Source: Clostridia bacterium
GTDB taxonomy: Bacteria > Bacillota > Clostridia > Lachnospirales > Lachnospiraceae
Assembly (NCBI GenBank): GCA_910574255.1
Contig: CAJTAK010000014.1
Span: forward strand, 1 to 64,000
Direction of reading: 5' to 3'
Length of the DNA stretch: 64,000 bases
The number at the start of each line of letters is the position of its first letter. The first letter of the stretch is position 1. Both the position numbers and the translations under genes were made by a program. The notes beneath the pieces were generated by a model. The model worked only from the letters and a program-made list of their open reading frames with translations. It did not search any database and was not told where the DNA came from. Shown piece by piece: positions 43,712 through 53,770 of this stretch.

Positions 43712-43825
43712 AGGTCTTTCCATTCATTAAGCATATGATAACATCCTCTTTTGATGAAGCTGCTTCCATAGATCTTCATTTTGCCTTCTCATTGCCTTAC
43801 ACTGGGGGAATTCTTCCGAATTGTC

Positions 43826-45184
43826 TTACTTCCGTTCCTCCAGTTCCTCATAAGCCACATGATGCCCTACATACTTGTAAGCCGGCCGGACAATCTTGCC
43901 TGCATTTGCCAGCTCCTCGATCCGGTGGGCACTCCATCCGGAGATACGTGAAATAGCGAAAATCGGAGTGAACAGCTCTGCCGGAAGCCCCAGCATACTG
44001 TAGACAAAACCGCTGTAGAAGTCCACATTGGCACATACGGGCTTTAAAAGCTTTCGCCCTGACATGAGACACTCGCCTCCGATTCGCTCCACCCTCTCAT
44101 ATAATTCAAACTCTCTGGTCAATCCCTTTTCTTCGGAAAGCTTTCTTGCATATTCCTTTAGAATCACTGCTCTTGGATCGGATTCCGTATAAACAGCATG
44201 TCCGATTCCATAGATAAGGCCGGCTCTGTCAAAAGCTTCCTTACGCAGAATACGCACCAAATACGAACGAAGCGCTTCTTCATCCTTCCAGTTGCTCACA
44301 TGGGACTTAATATCCCGGAACATCTCCTGTACCTTCAGGTTTGCACCGCCGTGTTTCGGCCCTTTCAGGGAACCAAGAGAAGCTGCTACCGCAGAATAAG
44401 TGTCTGTGCCTGTAGAAGAAACTACATGGGTGGTAAAGGTTGAGTTATTACCGCCGCCATGCTCCGCATGAAGCACCAATGCCACATCCAGAACTTTCGC
44501 CTCCAATTCCGTATAGGTTCCGTCTTTCCGGAGAAGACGCAGGATATTCTCTGCTGTGGAAAGCTCCGGCTTTGGATTGCGGATAATCAGGCTCTTATCC
44601 AGATGATAATGGCGGTAAGCATGATAGCCGTACACGCAGAACAGAGGGAACTGGGCAATCAGCTTTAAAGACTGCTGCAGCACATTGGAAATGGAAATGT
44701 CCTCTGGATTCTCATCATAAGAATAGAGGGTCAGCACGCATTTCTGCAAGGTATTCATCATATTAGAGCTTGGGGCCTTCATCACCACATCCCGGACAAA
44801 GGTATCCGGCAGGCTTCGGAATTCCCCTAAAAGTTCTATAAACTCATCTAACTGCTCCTTCGTGGGCAGCTTTCCAAACAGCAAAAGGTAGGTTGCTTCC
44901 TCAAATGCAAAACGCCGGTTGGCAAATCCCTTTACCAAATCCTGTACATTGACGCCCTGAAAGTAAAGCTCCCCGTCAATGGGAACCTTTTCACCGTCAA
45001 CATAGCCAAAGGACACTACATCGGAAATCTCCGTAAGGCCTGTCAAAACACCCTTACCAGAAGAATCACGCAGGCCCCTCTTTACATCATATTCCTCATA
45101 AAGCTTTCCGTCAATTCGGCCGGAACGCATACTGTATTCCACCAGCTTTTCCAGTCTCTTATCTACTTGTATTTCTTTCTTCAT
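43826..45184 (-). CDS. gltA: Citrate synthase
   Basis: Condenses oxaloacetate and acetyl-CoA. The 452-residue protein has the catalytic region HAEHGGGNNSTFTTHVVSSTGTD, then GPKHGGANLKVQEMF, and the later GIGHAVYTESDPRA. The N-terminal extension of about 60 residues is typical of the large clostridial citrate synthases. No aconitase or isocitrate dehydrogenase gene adjoins it, so it probably feeds glutamate synthesis through genes elsewhere. Confidence 0.93.
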   Translation of the reverse strand: MKKEIQVDKRLEKLVEYSMRSGRIDGKLYEEYDVKRGLRDSSGKGVLTGLTEISDVVSFGYVDGEKVPIDGELYFQGVNVQDLVKGFANRRFAFEEATYLLLFGKLPTKEQLDEFIELLGEFRSLPDTFVRDVVMKAPSSNMMNTLQKCVLTLYSYDENPEDISISNVLQQSLKLIAQFPLFCVYGYHAYRHYHLDKSLIIRNPKPELSTAENILRLLRKDGTYTELEAKVLDVALVLHAEHGGGNNSTFTTHVVSSTGTDTYSAVAASLGSLKGPKHGGANLKVQEMFRDIKSHVSNWKDEEALRSYLVRILRKEAFDRAGLIYGIGHAVYTESDPRAVILKEYARKLSEEKGLTREFELYERVERIGGECLMSGRKLLKPVCANVDFYSGFVYSMLGLPAELFTPIFAISRISGWSAHRIEELANAGKIVRPAYKYVGHHVAYEELEERK

Positions 45185-45277
45185 AATGTTCTCCTCTCGT
45201 ACTTCGGTTCCAATCCAGTATCACTAAGTAAGCTCGAAAAATTCCCCTAAGTTAAACTCTTTTCAAAAGCCTATATC

Positions 45278-45727
45278 CTATCCCATGAGCCATCCTATCA
45301 ATATACCAAGGATAGCCCCCATCAACACCTGCAAAGGCGTGTGGCCTACAAATTCCTTCAGCTTTTCCTCTGTCAGCTTTTTCCCCTCCAAGGTCTTAAA
45401 GCTGTCCAGTATCTGATTGAGCAGCTTTGCCTGCTTTCCCGTCTCCAGGCGCACTCCCATAGCATCATGCATCACAATGATTGCCAGAATCGCCGTCACC
45501 GCAAACACCGGGGATCCGACACCGTATTCTTTCCCTGCGGATACGGCCAGAGCGCAGACCGTGGATGCGTGGGAGCTCGGCATACCGCCGGAGCCAATCA
45601 GACGCTCCAGATCAAAGCCTTTGTTTACCCATGCATGTATCAGGGTCTTTAGCACCTGAGCTACAAACCAGCCCGTTACTGCGCTTATTAAAAGTGTATT
45701 TCCTATTAATGCTTCAAAGCCGCTCAT
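45278..45727 (-). CDS. Divergent PAP2 family (DUF212) membrane protein
   Basis: The 149-residue protein has about four membrane segments. It contains the DUF212 signature GSGGMPSSHASTVCALAV and IVMHDAMGVRLETGKQAKLLNQ. The S-H and later H-D pairs resemble the PAP2 phosphatase site, so a lipid-phosphatase role is plausible but unproven. Length is normal. Confidence 0.87.
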   Translation of the reverse strand: MSGFEALIGNTLLISAVTGWFVAQVLKTLIHAWVNKGFDLERLIGSGGMPSSHASTVCALAVSAGKEYGVGSPVFAVTAILAIIVMHDAMGVRLETGKQAKLLNQILDSFKTLEGKKLTEEKLKEFVGHTPLQVLMGAILGILIGWLMG

Positions 45728-45899
45728 CCCTTATGTATTCCTGCCTCTCCTTTTGTCTCGTGGATTTTCCCGGAACTAAGCAAAAATCACAACCGCTCCT
45801 GTTCCCGCTATGTCAAAAACATCTTTGTCCATTATAGCGGATCTTTTTCTGTCTGGCAAGCACAGGTAAATAATACCTTTTGAAACCAGGCAACTATTC

Positions 45900-45932
45900 G
45901 TTACTGTGAACACCATGGGTGTGAACGGTAAC
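45900..45932. mobile_element. 33-bp palindromic element of the GTTACTG family with 8-bp target duplication
   Basis: GTTACTGTGAACACC and GGTGTGAACGGTAAC form an almost perfect palindrome. It is flanked on both sides by AACTATTC (45892-45899 and 45933-45940), an 8-base direct repeat. The larger element at 58252-58512 has the same ends and also an 8-base duplication. Confidence 0.75.
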
Positions 45933-46031
45933 AACTATTCTATTCTTTTTACATACCCATACAGTATGCATTTTAGGCTTTGTATTAAATTTCATTCATA
46001 ATTTAGAGCATCGAACCTGATTTCCACTGAA

Positions 46032-46155
46032 GATCGTCAAAAAAAAATGCGATTTTTCAGAATTAGATCGTCAAATTCAGTGCGATTTAATATATTATGA
46101 TACTCAAAAAAGATGCAATTTTAATAAATTGAATTGTCAAATTCAATGCGTTTTT
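46032..46155. repeat. Four degenerate ~33-bp tandem units
   Basis: Starts at 46032, 46066, 46099 and 46131, each about GATCGTCAAATTCAGTGCGA followed by a T-rich end. The units drift apart from left to right. Spacing is 32-34 bases with no distinct spacers, so it is not CRISPR-like. Confidence 0.65.
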
Positions 46156-46194
46156 TATTGACAGCAGTACATACTATTATAATAAAGAAAAACA

Positions 46195-46217
46195 GAGCGT
46201 CCCAAACTGGGACGCTC
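46195..46217 (-). terminator. Terminator of the V-ATPase operon
   Basis: GAGCGTCCC and GGGACGCTC form a perfect 9-bp stem with a five-base loop. On the minus strand it is followed by TGTTTTTCTTT, 20 bases after the subunit D stop. Confidence 0.92.
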
Positions 46218-46237
46218 AAATCATACTTCATAAAGCT

Positions 46238-46855
46238 TCAACCCGTATGCATTCTCTTAATTACCTTAAGCCTTGTAAACTCCTCCCGCTCTTTCTCCTC
46301 CAGCGCATTTGCAATGTCTTTCGCCAAAGTTTCATATCTGGGAATCGTAATATTCTGCAAGGCATTGGCCCTCTTCTGGGCCTTCTTAATATTCGTTGCC
46401 AGAAGATAAGCGGAGTTCTCCACCATGGCAAGCTTTAAGGTCAAATCCTTCACCTTCTCAAAGCACACACGGGCAATATCCAAAGACTCTCTCGTACTGT
46501 AAAAGGCATAAGCCGGCTTACGGGTTGCCGCATCGTAACGCACCAGGGGAATCTCCGTTCCCATAATACTCCGAAGCTTCACCTCAATGGTGTCCTCAAT
46601 CGGCACATTCCGGGCAATATCCGAAACGAAATTATTGCCAAGCTCGATATTGGCCTTCTGCAGCGCCTCATAAGCCGTCTTGAAGGTAGTACGGATCTCC
46701 ATCTGAATATCCTTTGCCTGCTCCACCAGACCCATCAGCTCCCGGATAAGAATATTCCGCTTCTTATCCATCAGCTCATAACCCAGGCGGGCCAGTACCA
46801 GAGAATTCTTAGCCAATATTAAATTGCCTTTTGTAGGAAATGATTGATTATCCAT
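46238..46855 (-). CDS. ntpD: V-type ATP synthase subunit D
   Basis: Central-shaft subunit linking the A3B3 head to the rotor ring. The 205-residue protein is mostly helical (long N- and C-terminal coiled coils) and matches the family opening [34 protein letters not shown]. Its start overlaps the subunit B stop by eight bases. It is the last gene of the nine-gene operon and precedes the terminator. Confidence 0.95.
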   Translation of the reverse strand: MDNQSFPTKGNLILAKNSLVLARLGYELMDKKRNILIRELMGLVEQAKDIQMEIRTTFKTAYEALQKANIELGNNFVSDIARNVPIEDTIEVKLRSIMGTEIPLVRYDAATRKPAYAFYSTRESLDIARVCFEKVKDLTLKLAMVENSAYLLATNIKKAQKRANALQNITIPRYETLAKDIANALEEKEREEFTRLKVIKRMHTG

Positions 46856-48239
46856 CTATCTGCTCCTGTGACTTATAGTACTGATTCAAAATCTTCGTAT
46901 CAATTCGATCCAGCTCTTCTCTCGGCAGCATTCCAAGAAGCTCCCAGCCAATATCCAAGGTCTCCTGGATCGTCCGGTTATCGTCTGCGCCCTGGCCTAC
47001 AAAACGCTCCTCAAAAGCTTTTCCAAAGAGCAGATACTTTTTATCAATGGGCGACAGCTCATCCTCGCCGATTACAGATGCCAGCGCTCTGGCGTCTCCC
47101 ACCTTTGCATAGGAGGAAAACAGCTGATTTGCCAGGTCCTGATGATCCCCTCTTGTATAACCCTCGCCGATACCGTCTTTCATCAAACGGGACAAAGAGG
47201 GAAGCACGCTGATAGGCGGATACACACCCTGACCATGAAGAACACGATCCAGTACAATCTGCCCCTCCGTAATATATCCCGTCAAGTCCGGAATGGGATG
47301 GGTAATATCATCGTTGGGCATCGTCAAAATAGGAATCTGGGTCACGGAGCCATTTACTCCCCGCACAATACCGGCACGCTCATAGATGGTAGCCAGTTCG
47401 CTGTACAGATAACCGGGATAACCCTTTCTGGACGGAATCTCCCCTTTGGAGGAAGAAACCTCACGCATAGCCTCCGCAAAGGACGTCATATCCGTCAAAA
47501 TAACCAGAATGTGCATGTTGCACTCAAAAGCCAGATATTCCGCCGCCGTCAATGCCACACGGGGCGTAATCAGACGCTCCACCACCGGATCGTTTGCCAG
47601 GTTCAAAAACATCGTTACATGCTCTAATACGCCGCTCTCTTCAAAAGCACGGCGGAAGAATTCCGCCACATCATGCTTCACGCCCATGGCCGCAAACACA
47701 ACGGCAAACTCTTCATCCGAATCATCTCCCAAGGAAGCCTGCCGCACCAGCTGGGCTGCAAGCTGATCATGAGGAAGTCCGTTACCGGAAAAAATCGGAA
47801 GCTTCTGTCCCCGGATCAAAGTTGTCAGACCATCTATGGCAGAAAATCCCGTCCGGATATAATTCCTGGGATACTCACGCATAACCGGATTCAAAGGCTG
47901 GCCGTTTACATTCCGATGAATATCGGAAACCACCTCTCCCAAACCGTCAATAGGCTGGCCAATCCCATTAAAGGTACGCCCCAGAATCTCCGGAGACAGG
48001 GTAATCTCCATAGGATGGCCCGTAAGCTTGGTGTGGGTATTCCGAAGTGATATATTATCCGTACCGCCGAATACCTGAATCACAGCCTTATCCTCATAAC
48101 ACTCAATGATTCGTCCCAGCTCTTTTTTCTTACCGTCTATGGTAATTTCCACAATCTCTTCATAGGAGGCATCCTGTACACCCTCCAATGCAATCAGAGG
48201 GCCATTGATTTCACTTAAGCCTAAATATTCAATTGACAT
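46848..48239 (-). CDS. ntpB: V-type ATP synthase subunit B
   Basis: Non-catalytic nucleotide-binding subunit of the A3B3 head. The 463-residue protein lacks the Walker A GxxxxGK(T/S) found in subunit A, as expected, but keeps [24 protein letters not shown] and [31 protein letters not shown] hairpin repeat occupies the space between it and subunit A and ends in its ribosome binding site (AATAGGAG). Confidence 0.95.
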   Translation of the reverse strand: MSIEYLGLSEINGPLIALEGVQDASYEEIVEITIDGKKKELGRIIECYEDKAVIQVFGGTDNISLRNTHTKLTGHPMEITLSPEILGRTFNGIGQPIDGLGEVVSDIHRNVNGQPLNPVMREYPRNYIRTGFSAIDGLTTLIRGQKLPIFSGNGLPHDQLAAQLVRQASLGDDSDEEFAVVFAAMGVKHDVAEFFRRAFEESGVLEHVTMFLNLANDPVVERLITPRVALTAAEYLAFECNMHILVILTDMTSFAEAMREVSSSKGEIPSRKGYPGYLYSELATIYERAGIVRGVNGSVTQIPILTMPNDDITHPIPDLTGYITEGQIVLDRVLHGQGVYPPISVLPSLSRLMKDGIGEGYTRGDHQDLANQLFSSYAKVGDARALASVIGEDELSPIDKKYLLFGKAFEERFVGQGADDNRTIQETLDIGWELLGMLPREELDRIDTKILNQYYKSQEQIDG

Positions 48240-48246
48240 TTAAATT

Positions 48247-48360
48247 CTCCTATTCCAGTTCCGCAGAATCCGGACAGTACACGGGGATCTAAAAGAATTT
48301 CCGGCCACAGGTACATGTGTCCGTAAATCCTTTTGTGCACTGACCGAATTCTGCTGTTTT
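48247..48360 (-). repeat. V-ATPase intercistronic hairpin repeat (before subunit B)
   Basis: GCAGAATCCGGACAGTAC and its counterpart GTGCACTGACCGAATTCTGC (48263-48354) frame a second paired block (AAAAGAATTTCCGG with CCGTAAATCCTTTT). In the mRNA this gives one long stem-loop, followed by GGAACTGGAATAGGAG, which holds the subunit B ribosome binding site. Related copies lie before subunits K, I and G/H. Confidence 0.75.
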
Positions 48361-50125
48361 ATGCATTCTTTTCCAAAACTCTGTCATAAAAAGCATCAAT
48401 CTCTTCCCGATAGCCCTCAAAATCCTCCAGCTGGTTATTGGGCACATCATACTTGATGGCAATCACTCGCTCGAAGATGTTTTCTGACTTAAGTACGGAC
48501 ATAGGCATATTGAGAGCAATCAAGGCTCTCGCCTTATCGTAAAGATACAAAATGATCTGCATCATCTTCATCTGCTTTTCCATAGGTACACAGGTATCAT
48601 CCGGATGGAAAGCATTCTGCTGAAGGAAGCCCAGGCGCACCACCCTTGCAATCTCCAAAACCAGCTTCTGATCGTCCGGAAGCACATCACTGCCGATTAG
48701 TTTTACAATCTCCATAAGGCTGCTTTCCTGATTAAGCAACACCATCAGACGGTTCCTTAAATCCACAAAGTCCTTGGAAACATGATCCTTATACCATGGC
48801 GTCAGATCCGAGATATACTCACTGTAGCTGCTCAGCCAATGAATGGCCGGGAAATGCCTTGCATAAGCCAAAGACTTATCAAGTCCCCAGAAGCAGCGGA
48901 CAAACCGCTTGGTATTCTGAGTAACAGGCTCAGAGAAATCACCGCCCTGAGGAGAAACGGCCCCGATAATGGATACGCTTCCCTCCGTACCATTTAAGTT
49001 CAGCATCAATCCTGCACGCTCATAGAATGCAGACAGACGAGATGCCAGATAAGCCGGGAAGCCTTCCTCCGCAGGCATTTCCTCCAGACGTCCGGAAAGC
49101 TCACGCAGAGCCTCTGCCCATCGTGAAGTGGAATCCGCCATAATCGCCACATCGTAGCCCATATCCCGATAATATTCCGCCAATGTAATTCCGGTATAGA
49201 TACTCGCTTCACGGGCTGCCACCGGCATATTGGAGGTATTGGCGATAAGTGCCGTCCGATCCATCAGAGGATTGCCTGATCTGGGGTCCACAAGCTCGGA
49301 AAACTCCTCCAACACCTGGGTCATCTCATTGCCACGCTCACCGCAGCCAATATAAATAATAATATCCGCATCGGACCACTTTGCAATCTGATGCTGGGTC
49401 ATAGTCTTTCCAGTTCCGAAGCCTCCCGGCACGGCCGCTGTTCCGCCCTTTGCAATGGGGAACAGGGTATCCAGAATCCGCTGTCCTGTAATCAGAGGCT
49501 TAGACGCCGGATAACGCTTTCTGGTAGGACGGGGCACTCGGATAGGCCACTTCTGCATCATGGTAAGCTCTTCTTCCGTTCCGTCGTCATGCTGCAGCAC
49601 GGCAATGGTATCCTTAATGGTATACTCGCCGTCCGGCATTACCTTTACAATCGTTCCCTCCGTATCCGGCGGAACCATAACCTTATGCAAAATAGCCGTT
49701 GTCTCCTGAACCTCACAAATAATGGAGCCGCCGCTTACGTGTGTTCCCGGCTCTACCGTCATATGAGCCTTCCACCGTTTGTCCATATCCAGAGAATCCA
49801 CCACCGTACCACGGCTGATATAAGCGCCGCCCTCCTTGGCAATCTCATTTAGGGGACGTTCAATTCCATCATAAATATTATTCAAGATTCCGGGAGCCAG
49901 TACCACGGAAATAGGCGCTCCGGTCCCCTCCACAAGCTCACCCGGCTTAATTCCGGTGGTTTCCTCATACACCTGAATGGTGGTCTGAGCCTTGTTCAGA
50001 CCGATAACCTCTCCCACCAGCCGTTCTTTTCCCACATAGACCATCTCGGCCATCTTAAATTCCGTACTGCCTTTCAGGTACACGACAGGTCCGTTGATTC
50101 CGTAAATAACACCTGTTTTATTCAT
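48359..50125 (-). CDS. ntpA: V-type ATP synthase subunit A (catalytic)
   Basis: Catalytic subunit of the head. The 588-residue protein has the Walker A motif [22 protein letters not shown] and the extra non-homologous region typical of V/A-type A subunits. [17 protein letters not shown] and the late [18 protein letters not shown] are characteristic. The start at 50125 ([15 protein letters not shown]) has AGAGGAGGCACGG upstream and overlaps the subunit E stop by eight bases. Confidence 0.96.
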   Translation of the reverse strand: MNKTGVIYGINGPVVYLKGSTEFKMAEMVYVGKERLVGEVIGLNKAQTTIQVYEETTGIKPGELVEGTGAPISVVLAPGILNNIYDGIERPLNEIAKEGGAYISRGTVVDSLDMDKRWKAHMTVEPGTHVSGGSIICEVQETTAILHKVMVPPDTEGTIVKVMPDGEYTIKDTIAVLQHDDGTEEELTMMQKWPIRVPRPTRKRYPASKPLITGQRILDTLFPIAKGGTAAVPGGFGTGKTMTQHQIAKWSDADIIIYIGCGERGNEMTQVLEEFSELVDPRSGNPLMDRTALIANTSNMPVAAREASIYTGITLAEYYRDMGYDVAIMADSTSRWAEALRELSGRLEEMPAEEGFPAYLASRLSAFYERAGLMLNLNGTEGSVSIIGAVSPQGGDFSEPVTQNTKRFVRCFWGLDKSLAYARHFPAIHWLSSYSEYISDLTPWYKDHVSKDFVDLRNRLMVLLNQESSLMEIVKLIGSDVLPDDQKLVLEIARVVRLGFLQQNAFHPDDTCVPMEKQMKMMQIILYLYDKARALIALNMPMSVLKSENIFERVIAIKYDVPNNQLEDFEGYREEIDAFYDRVLEKNA

Positions 50126-50714
50126 TTGCCGTGCCTCCTCTAAGCTTAAAGTTTTCTTTTGCCTCCGCAAGCTTCGTCTCAAAGGAATTGTCAATCAGAA
50201 TATTTCTCTTGGGAATCACGGCCCGGGTTCCTCCTAAAAAGGAATAGCTGCTGACCGTGACATGAGCTCCTGCTTCTACCTCCAGACTCGTTCTGCGCTC
50301 TGCATCAGACGGGTCAATATACAAAATGACCTCTTCCTCTCTGGCAAATGCAACAGCCTCCCGAAGCTGCTTCACCAAAAGCTGATGATATTCGGTGCTT
50401 TCCGCAAAGCGGGCCAGACGATCCTTCATCTCCACAAATAATTTCGCCTTCAATTCCTCCTGAAGACTGCTTATGGTCCGACGGATCTTTACCTGTTCCT
50501 CCGAAAAACGCTTGTTATTCTCACGAATCAGTCGCTCCGTCTCCGCCTTAATCTCCAAATTTTCCTGACGCCTTCTATTTTCCTGGTATTCCTGAAAAAT
50601 CCCCTCCATGGTATCCGTATATTCCTTAATCTCTCTGTCATAGCGGCCCCTGGCCTCTTCCATGGAATACTCCATAAAATGCTGCAACTTCTCTTCGATT
50701 GTCAAAGGCTTCAC
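50118..50714 (-). CDS. ntpE: V-type ATP synthase subunit E
   Basis: Peripheral-stalk subunit. The 198-residue protein has a long charged helical N-terminal half (residues about 5-110, EEARGRYDREIKEYTDTM) and a globular C-terminal domain (about 120-190) as in the family. It follows subunit F by about 55 bases and is translationally coupled to subunit A. Sequence conservation in this subunit is low; assignment rests on composition, size and place. Confidence 0.85.
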   Translation of the reverse strand: MKPLTIEEKLQHFMEYSMEEARGRYDREIKEYTDTMEGIFQEYQENRRRQENLEIKAETERLIRENNKRFSEEQVKIRRTISSLQEELKAKLFVEMKDRLARFAESTEYHQLLVKQLREAVAFAREEEVILYIDPSDAERRTSLEVEAGAHVTVSSYSFLGGTRAVIPKRNILIDNSFETKLAEAKENFKLRGGTANE

Positions 50715-50768
50715 CTTCTTTCCAAACTGTTTAGTAACTGTTCCCTGTCTTCACAGCTACAAATTATA

Positions 50769-51077
50769 TTACACTTTTAAGCCTATGGCCTCATTTACAT
50801 AAGAGGTAATAAAATTCTCCCCTCTCTGCGTACCATGACGGTCAGGAATCTCTATGAGCAGAGGAAGACTTCGGCTCAAACGTATCTCATCAATCAGCTC
50901 CGGATATTCACGTCCAAACTTCTCGGTCAGAACCACAATGGCAATCTCCTTATCCGCCATCACCCGTTCAAGAGCAGCCTTTAATTCCTCTTTTCCCTGA
51001 ACCACCGTGCCCTCAACACCAGCCAGACGCATACCCGTGCAGGTATCTATATTATCGCTTATCAAATACATTTTCAT
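50769..51077 (-). CDS. V-type ATP synthase subunit F
   Basis: Small CheY-like rotor subunit that binds the D subunit. The 102-residue protein has the family opening MYLISDNIDTCTGMRLAGVEG and the conserved IAIVVLTEKFGREYPELIDE. It lies between subunits K and E. Confidence 0.92.
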   Translation of the reverse strand: MKMYLISDNIDTCTGMRLAGVEGTVVQGKEELKAALERVMADKEIAIVVLTEKFGREYPELIDEIRLSRSLPLLIEIPDRHGTQRGENFITSYVNEAIGLKV

Positions 51078-51173
51078 AGGATTGATTTTCTGCCTTTCTT
51101 CTTATACTGCCATTGTATCAGGCAATACCGCAAAGAGCAAATGTCCCGTCAGCTTACTGAAAGGTATTTGATT

Positions 51174-51611
51174 TTACAGCTTACCTAAGATCATAAAGGA
51201 AATAATCAGGCCGTAGAGAGCAATACCCTCTGCCATGGCTACGAAAATCATGGACTTACCAAATATGCTCTGATCCTCGCTGATAGCTCCAAGAGCCGCA
51301 CTTGCGGAAGATGCAACGGCAATACCGGAACCGATACCGGAAACGCCAGTTGCCAAAGCTGCCGCAATGTAGCCAAGTCCTGTTGCAAAACCGGAATTTG
51401 TAGCCGCTTCCGCCGTCTCAGCCGCATGAACATTGCCGCCGTAAGCCAGAATCGATGCCAAAATCAGAGTACTGAAAAAGAAAAAGCAATTGCAGGCCAG
51501 AGAAGTTTTATAACGCTTCCGGCTCTTCTCTCCCAAGAAATATGCTCCAAAGGGAACCACAATACTTAACACCAGTGCTGCAACCAACATTACCTTAACT
51601 AACATAGACAT
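51174..51611 (-). CDS. ntpK: V-type ATP synthase subunit K (membrane rotor proteolipid)
   Basis: Forms the ion-carrying rotor ring. The 145-residue protein begins with an additional membrane segment and a mildly charged loop (about 1-60). The canonical two-helix hairpin follows (GLGYIAAALATGVSGIGSG, then SMIFVAMAEGIALYGLIISF). The glutamate in AMAEG is the ion-binding carboxylate. Whether the ring carries sodium or protons is not decided by what I can see. A hairpin-type repeat precedes it and supplies the AGGAGGAA site. Confidence 0.9.
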   Translation of the reverse strand: MSMLVKVMLVAALVLSIVVPFGAYFLGEKSRKRYKTSLACNCFFFFSTLILASILAYGGNVHAAETAEAATNSGFATGLGYIAAALATGVSGIGSGIAVASSASAALGAISEDQSIFGKSMIFVAMAEGIALYGLIISFMILGKL

Positions 51612-51617
51612 AACTTA

Positions 51618-51690
51618 TTCCTCCTATTTTTAGTTCCGTAACTTTCACTCTGTACACGGAACAAAATGTGCTGTTTTTAGTTCCTAATTT
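51618..51690 (-). repeat. V-ATPase intercistronic repeat (before subunit K), short form
   Basis: Starts GGAACTAAAAACAGCA and ends TTACGGAACTAAAAATAGGAGG, carrying the subunit K ribosome binding site. It shares the two ends of the copies before subunits B, I and G/H, but not the long central stem. Confidence 0.55.
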
Positions 51691-51694
51691 CATT

Positions 51695-53638
51695 TCAGGC
51701 TTCTTTCGCCTTTTTCATCTTATAAGGCACAAATTCCTGGCCCGTTCCTTTATAATAACGGCTGAACAGCTCGTAATACTGAAGTCTTAATACCTGGATT
51801 CCAACAATCAGTCCCTCCATGGCGCAGACAAAGATGTTGCCCAGGATGATAACCAACCAGTTGCCGCTTCCGCCCTCAAAGCCTGCCAGCATAAGGACTA
51901 CCTCCATCATGGCCGCATGGCTGACTGCAAAGGCTCCCACACGGACAAAGGAAAGGGTGTTGGAGAAAAAGCTTAGAAGTACCTCAAACATCTCAAAGAA
52001 AGACTGTACCAGATACATTCCCACACCGCCCTCAATGCCTTTTCCCTTTTTCTCAAGCATTGCCGTCAAAGGCTCCTTAAAAAACATAGCCAAAAGGGGA
52101 ATTCCGAACACTACCCCAAGCACAATGCCTGCCGGAAGCACATGGCCGCTCATTACCATGAACAGTACAACCGCCAGAGCGCCGTAGAAGATAAATCCGG
52201 CCACACCGTTTTGATCAAACCAGCCCTCCGCATCCTTATTTCGGATGCTCACACGTATGTGAAGCACCATAGCCGTTAAAATCATAAACATACCGAATAC
52301 AACAGCCACTACGAAGACCGTATTCATCTGTCCGATGATCGGAAGGGTCATCATTGCCTCTTTGGGGCTCAGCCAGATATGGTGAATCACCGTATCCTCA
52401 AATCCAAAGAAGCTTCCATACATAAATCCAAACAAAGTGGAAAAAATGCCTGCACAGGAGACTATGGCCGCCAGATCCATTCCCTTTAGCTTATATAGAA
52501 CGGCTCCGCCTATGAGAAGTACCAATCCCTGCCCCACATCTCCGAACATGGCTCCGAAAATAAAGGAATAGGTCAGGGCTACAAATATGGTTGGGTCCAT
52601 CTCATTGTAAGCCGGAAGCCCGTACATTTTAATATACATCTCAAAGGGACGGAACAGCTTGGGGTTCTTTAGCTTCGTCGGAGGGGAACTAAACACGTTG
52701 TCATGGTCGTCCTCCACCACCACGAAGATTTTTTCATCCTGCTCAATCTCCGCCTGGAAAGCATCCGCCTGTTCCTCCGGCATCCAGCCGCACAAAATGT
52801 AGAACACCTGATTTTTTTCTTTGGTTATGGCCGCATACTTCCGAATTTCGAAGGTTTCCCTGCGGTATTCCAGCAGGTCGCAGGCCGCCGCCAGCTGATC
52901 TCCGTGATCCGCCACTACCCGGTTCATTTCCTGTTCTACTGCCGCAAGTTCCTTATCTAAGCTTTCCAGTCCCTCTTTCAGCTTCTTGAGGGCATCCTTC
53001 GGCGTTCCCACATATTCATCCGGCATAAAGAAATGCTCAAAATGCATGGACGCATACACGGCATCAATCTTCTCCGCAAAAGAAGCCGGTACAAAATAAA
53101 CGCCCCACACATAGCTGTCATCACACTGGCATTTATAAAAAATTGTATCCAGGGTATCATATACATACCGTTCAAACTTTTCAAAATACTCCCTGGAAAT
53201 ACGTCCGAATCGGTATTTTACATGATGAAATCCCAAAAGCTCATGGATATCATAGGGAATCTCCTGAAAGGGCACGATCTTATTCTGGGAATCCCTGCAT
53301 TTCTCCTGCTTTTCCAAAAGCTTTGCTTTCTTCTCCTGCAGATCCTCAAGCTCTTTCTCGGCTTTCTTTAAGAGGTCTATGGCCTCCGTTACCGTCATAT
53401 CCGGAAAGGTCCGGCTGGTTTTCAGATCCTGGGGCAGATATTCTTTTGCCTGCTTTAAAACCTCATCATAAGGATTCTTATCTGTATAAGGCCTTAAATT
53501 CTGCACAGTCTTAAGCTCAGTCAGTGCATTTTCCAACTGTATTTCATATTTGGAAAGGTACTGCTCGGCCATCCGTTCAATATCATCCTTCGGGCCGGTG
53601 ATGCTTAAGAAATTCATTTTAACAATCACTCTTCCCAT
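51695..53638 (-). CDS. ntpI: V-type ATP synthase subunit I (a-type stator)
   Basis: Membrane stator that holds the ion half-channels and joins the peripheral stalks. The 647-residue protein has a soluble coiled-coil N-terminal half (residues about 1-350) and about seven to eight membrane segments. Conserved parts include PTKLKNPKLFRPFEMYIKMYGLPAYNEMDPT, FGAMFGDVGQGLVLL, and LSFVRVGAFAVSHAAMMEVV, where the arginine interacts with the rotor carboxylates. The start is set by AGGAGG just upstream. Confidence 0.94.
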   Translation of the reverse strand: MGRVIVKMNFLSITGPKDDIERMAEQYLSKYEIQLENALTELKTVQNLRPYTDKNPYDEVLKQAKEYLPQDLKTSRTFPDMTVTEAIDLLKKAEKELEDLQEKKAKLLEKQEKCRDSQNKIVPFQEIPYDIHELLGFHHVKYRFGRISREYFEKFERYVYDTLDTIFYKCQCDDSYVWGVYFVPASFAEKIDAVYASMHFEHFFMPDEYVGTPKDALKKLKEGLESLDKELAAVEQEMNRVVADHGDQLAAACDLLEYRRETFEIRKYAAITKEKNQVFYILCGWMPEEQADAFQAEIEQDEKIFVVVEDDHDNVFSSPPTKLKNPKLFRPFEMYIKMYGLPAYNEMDPTIFVALTYSFIFGAMFGDVGQGLVLLIGGAVLYKLKGMDLAAIVSCAGIFSTLFGFMYGSFFGFEDTVIHHIWLSPKEAMMTLPIIGQMNTVFVVAVVFGMFMILTAMVLHIRVSIRNKDAEGWFDQNGVAGFIFYGALAVVLFMVMSGHVLPAGIVLGVVFGIPLLAMFFKEPLTAMLEKKGKGIEGGVGMYLVQSFFEMFEVLLSFFSNTLSFVRVGAFAVSHAAMMEVVLMLAGFEGGSGNWLVIILGNIFVCAMEGLIVGIQVLRLQYYELFSRYYKGTGQEFVPYKMKKAKEA

Positions 53639-53640
53639 AC

Positions 53641-53760
53641 CTCCTATCTATAGTTCCACAGCATCCCATGACATCCTTAACTTAGAACAATCCCCGTTCG
53701 CAGGACAGGCGACCGTAAATTGTTCTCATGTCTAAAGGAATACTGCTGTATTATTCCGGC
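53641..53760 (-). repeat. V-ATPase intercistronic hairpin repeat (before subunit I)
   Basis: Shares its ends with the other copies (ACAGCA at one end, GTGGAACTATAGATAGGAGG at the other, holding the subunit I ribosome binding site). Inside, GAACAAT (53685-53691) and ATTGTTC (53719-53725) pair. The middle is not alignable with the copy before subunit B. Confidence 0.5.
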
Positions 53761-53770
53761 ACCGCTTATA

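Larger units (their letters stand above)
45728..46237. other. Intergenic region with short mobile and tandem repeats
   Basis: Holds a 33-bp GTTACTG-type element (45900-45932), a four-unit degenerate repeat (46032-46155) and the V-ATPase operon terminator. No gene is seen. Confidence 0.6.

Noticed and set aside
43826..45184. 2-methylcitrate synthase instead of citrate synthase
   Set aside because: No prpB or prpD genes adjoin and the protein has the long clostridial citrate synthase form; the distinction cannot be made fully from sequence.
46032..46155. Possible CRISPR array
   Set aside because: Units are degenerate and run together without unique spacers of constant length, and no cas genes are present.
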